This document shows positions 6,946 through 9,223 of a stretch of 9,223 nt of DNA, piece after piece (the first letter of the stretch is position 1; each line of letters opens with the position of its first letter). This stretch comes from an uncultured Verrucomicrobiota bacterium (lineage in GTDB: Bacteria > Verrucomicrobiota > Kiritimatiellia > CAIVKH01): contig CALBHI010000516.1 of the NCBI GenBank assembly GCA_937894535.1, positions 1-9,223 on the forward strand, given 5' to 3'. The notes under the pieces are model-generated. The model saw nothing but the letters and a program-made list of their open reading frames with translations. It ran no database searches and had not been told where the DNA came from. Made by a program: the position numbers and the translations under genes.

Positions 6946-6952
6946 AGGAAGG
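6946..6952 (+). promoter_or_regulatory. Ribosome binding site fixing the cysD start
   Basis: AGGAAGG lies 3 nt before the ATG at 6956, and its AGGA core lies 6 nt before it. An in-frame TTG at 6905 would add 17 residues, but it has no ribosome site and the extra residues do not resemble CysD, so the ATG is preferred. Confidence 0.75.
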
Positions 6953-6955
6953 TTT

Positions 6956-7858
6956 ATGAAAGCACACACCCTATCCCACCTCGATGTGCTCGAGGCGGAA
7001 TCGATTCACATCATGCGGGAAGTGGCCGCGGAGTTTGAACGCCCCGTGCTGCTGTTCTCCGGCGGCAAAGATTCGATCTGCATGTTGCGCATCGCCGAAA
7101 AGGCGTTCCGTCCGGCGAAGTTCCCGTTCCCGTTGATGCACATCGACACCGGCCACAACTTTCCCGAACTGATCGAGTTCCGCGACAAACGCGCCGCCGA
7201 ACTCGGCGAGAAGTTGATCGTCCGCACCGTCGAGGACGCCTTGGCCAAGGGCATCGCCCGCCAGACCCCCGGCGAAACCAGCCGCAACCGCCTGCAAACC
7301 CCGACCCTGCTCGCCGCCATCGAGGAGTTCAAATTCGACTGCGCCCTCGGCGGTGCCCGCCGCGACGAGGAAAAGGCCCGCGCGAAGGAACGCGTGTTTT
7401 CGTTCCGCGATGCCTTCGGCCAGTGGGACCCCAAGAACCAGCGCCCCGAACTGTGGAACCTCTACAACGGCCGCATCAACCCCGGCGAACACATGCGCGT
7501 GTTCCCGCTGAGCAACTGGACCGAACTCGACATCTGGGAATACATCGACCGCGAACGCCTCGAAATTCCCAACATCTACTTCAGCCACGACCGCGAAGTG
7601 ATCCGCCGCGACAACCAGTGGCTCCCGGTCAGCGACCTCCTGCCGAAACGCCCGAACGAACCCTCGCACGTACTGAAAGTCCGCGTCCGCACCATCGGCG
7701 ACATCTCCTGCACCGGCTGCGTGGAATCACCCGCCGTGACCGTCGCCGACATCATCAACGAAATCGCCGCCGCCCGCGTGACCGAACGCGGCAGCCGCGC
7801 CGATGACAAGCGCTCGGAAACCGCGATGGAAGACCGCAAGCGCGAAGGATACTTCTGA
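6956..7858 (+). CDS. cysD: Sulfate adenylyltransferase small subunit CysD
   Basis: CysD is the catalytic subunit of ATP sulfurylase and forms APS and pyrophosphate from sulfate and ATP, driven by GTP hydrolysis in CysN. At 300 residues it matches the usual CysD length (about 302). The PP-loop SGGKDS is at 35-40 and 'HIDTGHNFPE' is near 62-71. The 'GGARRDEEKARAKERVFSFR' block (about 137-156) and the C-terminal 'TGCVESPAVTV' and 'RKREGYF' segments are characteristic of CysD. They separate it from PAPS reductases of the same superfamily. The cysN start follows 41 nt after its stop, so the two subunits are very likely cotranscribed. Wobble positions are strongly C-biased, as in cysN, suggesting a highly expressed native gene pair. 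Confidence 0.97.
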   Translation: MKAHTLSHLDVLEAESIHIMREVAAEFERPVLLFSGGKDSICMLRIAEKAFRPAKFPFPLMHIDTGHNFPELIEFRDKRAAELGEKLIVRTVEDALAKGIARQTPGETSRNRLQTPTLLAAIEEFKFDCALGGARRDEEKARAKERVFSFRDAFGQWDPKNQRPELWNLYNGRINPGEHMRVFPLSNWTELDIWEYIDRERLEIPNIYFSHDREVIRRDNQWLPVSDLLPKRPNEPSHVLKVRVRTIGDISCTGCVESPAVTVADIINEIAAARVTERGSRADDKRSETAMEDRKREGYF

Positions 7859-7871
7859 TCCCGCACGCGAC

Positions 7872-7892
7872 CCGAACACCGAACCCCGAGTC
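7872..7892 (+). repeat. Short heptameric tandem repeat in the cysD-cysN gap
   Basis: Three adjacent 7-nt units read CCGAACA, CCGAACC and CCGAGTC (the third degenerate). They occupy half of the 41-nt spacer and leave no clear ribosome site for cysN, the nearest purine run being GAG at 7888-7890. Reading the array downstream of cysN on the opposite strand gives related units (CCRAAAT). Confidence 0.5.
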
Positions 7893-7899
7893 CCTCCCC

Positions 7900-9198
7900 A
7901 TGGAAAACACCGAACTGCTTCGTTTCACCACCGCCGGCTCCGTCGATGACGGCAAAAGCACCCTGATCGGCCGCCTGCTCTACGACACCAAGCTGATCAT
8001 GGAAGACCAGCTCGAGTCGCTCCAGCGCTCGTCCGACATCACCGGCGACGGCCAGATCAACCTCGCCAACCTGACCGATGGCCTCCGCGCCGAACGCGAA
8101 CAGGGCATCACCATCGATGTCGCCTACCGCTACTTCGCCACCCCGAAACGCAAGTTCATCGTCGCCGATACCCCCGGCCACGTCCAGTACACCCGCAACA
8201 TGGTGACCGGCGCCTCGACCGCGAACCTCGCCATCATCCTCGTCGATGCCCGCCAGGGCGTGATCCAGCAGACCCGCCGCCACGCCTACATCGCCTCGCT
8301 GCTCCGCATCCCCCACCTCGTCCTCTGTATCAACAAGATGGACCTCGTCGCCTACTCCGAGGACATCTTCAACCGCATCCGCGAGGACTTCTCCAGCTTC
8401 GCCGCCGGCCTCGCCATCCGCGACATCACCTTCATCCCGGTCAGCGCCCTGAACGGCGACAACATCGTCGAGAAATCCGACGCGATGCCCTGGTACTACG
8501 GCCCGCCGCTGCTCCGCCACCTCGAGGACGTGTACATCGGCAACGACCGCAACCTGCGCGACCCCCGCTTCCCCGTCCAGTACGTGATCCGCCCCTACAA
8601 GGACGAATACCACGACTTCCGCGGTTTCGCCGGCCAGATCGCCGGCGGCGTGTTCCGCAAGGGCGACAAGGTCACCATCCTCCCCTCCGGCAAGACCTCC
8701 ACCATCACCCAGATCCACACCCACGACGGCGAACTCGAGGAAGCCTTCGCCCCGCAGTCGGTCACCCTCCAACTCGCCGACGACATCGACATCAGCCGCG
8801 GCGACATGATCGTCAAACCCGACAACGTCCCCTACACCGCCAATGAGTTCGAAGCCATGGTCTGCTGGATGCACGACGAACCCATGCGCAAAGGCTTGAA
8901 GTACGGCATCAAACTCGGCACCAAGAGCGCCCGCTGCATGCCCGCCGACATCCTCCACCGCGTGAACATCGACACCCTCGAACCCGACCTCGGCGCCACC
9001 TCCCTCGGCCTGAACGAAATCGGCCGCGTGAAGTTCAAGACCACCGTCCCCATGGTCTTCGACCCCTACAACCGCAACCGCGCCACCGGCGGTTTCGTCA
9101 TCATCGACGAAGCGACCAACCTGACCCTCGGCGCCGGCATGATCCTCGAACCCAAACGCGCCATCCCCAACGCGGACGACGCGGAATTCGTCATCTGA
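7900..9198 (+). CDS. cysN: Sulfate adenylyltransferase subunit 1 (GTPase) CysN
   Basis: CysN is the EF-Tu-like GTPase subunit that couples GTP hydrolysis to APS synthesis by CysD. It has 432 residues. G1 is GSVDDGKST (13-21), the switch I region 'GITIDVAYRYF' is at 69-79, G3 is DTPGH (90-94), G4 is NKMD (145-148) and G5 is SAL (182-184). Two beta-barrel domains follow, including 'FRGFAGQIAGG' near 240-250. It is shorter than E. coli CysN (475) mainly because the N-terminal extension is absent. There is no C-terminal APS kinase (CysC) domain, in contrast to the CysNC fusions of many bacteria. The start at 7900 is set by the G1 position; the upstream sequence is C-rich with no ribosome site, so translation may depend on coupling to cysD. 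Confidence 0.96.
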   Translation: MENTELLRFTTAGSVDDGKSTLIGRLLYDTKLIMEDQLESLQRSSDITGDGQINLANLTDGLRAEREQGITIDVAYRYFATPKRKFIVADTPGHVQYTRNMVTGASTANLAIILVDARQGVIQQTRRHAYIASLLRIPHLVLCINKMDLVAYSEDIFNRIREDFSSFAAGLAIRDITFIPVSALNGDNIVEKSDAMPWYYGPPLLRHLEDVYIGNDRNLRDPRFPVQYVIRPYKDEYHDFRGFAGQIAGGVFRKGDKVTILPSGKTSTITQIHTHDGELEEAFAPQSVTLQLADDIDISRGDMIVKPDNVPYTANEFEAMVCWMHDEPMRKGLKYGIKLGTKSARCMPADILHRVNIDTLEPDLGATSLGLNEIGRVKFKTTVPMVFDPYNRNRATGGFVIIDEATNLTLGAGMILEPKRAIPNADDAEFVI

Positions 9199-9202
9199 TC
9201 GG

Positions 9203-9223
9203 GGATTTCGGATTTTGGATTTC
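9203..9223 (+). repeat. Heptameric tandem repeat after cysN, running off the window
   Basis: Three perfect-phase 7-nt units, GGATTTC, GGATTTT and GGATTTC, begin 4 nt after the cysN stop and reach the last base of the window, so the array may be longer. It is much richer in AT than the genes around it. On the - strand the unit can be read CCRAAAT, similar to the CCGAAC(A/C) units upstream of cysN. Confidence 0.6.

Noticed and set aside
7576..8958. A 460-codon open frame on the - strand opposite cysD and cysN
   Set aside because: It is the antisense shadow of two confidently identified genes with strong C bias at wobble positions; the translation is Asp/Val/Gly-rich without motifs.

Overview
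This GC-rich window (wobble positions mostly C or G) is an assimilatory sulfate-to-cysteine island. The best taxonomic guess is the PVC group, probably Verrucomicrobiota or Kiritimatiellota. The guess rests on the 'RFYRI'-type C-terminal tail of a secreted cyclophilin, short heptameric intergenic repeats, and weak or absent Shine-Dalgarno (SD) sequences at several starts. These are impressions from family knowledge; no marker gene is present to settle it.

Layout. 1-2445: the sulfate ABC transporter genes cysT (5' end outside the window), cysW and cysA, tightly packed on the + strand. 2548-3507: cysK, O-acetylserine sulfhydrylase. 3529-3585: a near-perfect intrinsic terminator after cysK, which also spans the SD, start codon and signal-peptide codons of the next gene. 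3547-4401: a secreted cyclophilin-type peptidyl-prolyl isomerase. 4460-4897: an Rrf2-family regulator without iron-sulfur cysteines, so more like CymR than IscR. 4935-6017 (- strand): an AI-2E/UPF0118-family membrane protein, convergent with the regulator gene. 6137-6877: cysH, an APS reductase with Cys-Cys/CxxC iron-sulfur motifs. 6956-7858: cysD. 7900-9198: cysN.

Pathway. CysTWA imports sulfate. CysD and CysN activate it to adenylyl sulfate (APS). CysH reduces APS directly to sulfite, which fits the lack of an APS kinase gene or a CysC domain on CysN. CysK joins sulfide to O-acetylserine. The periplasmic sulfate-binding protein, sulfite reductase and serine acetyltransferase are not in the window.

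The items most worth a second look are the terminator embedded in the start of the cyclophilin gene, the dyad inside the likely leaderless cysH promoter, the cysK/CymR-like regulator pairing, and related heptameric repeats on both sides of cysN. No tRNA, rRNA, CRISPR or insertion sequence was seen.
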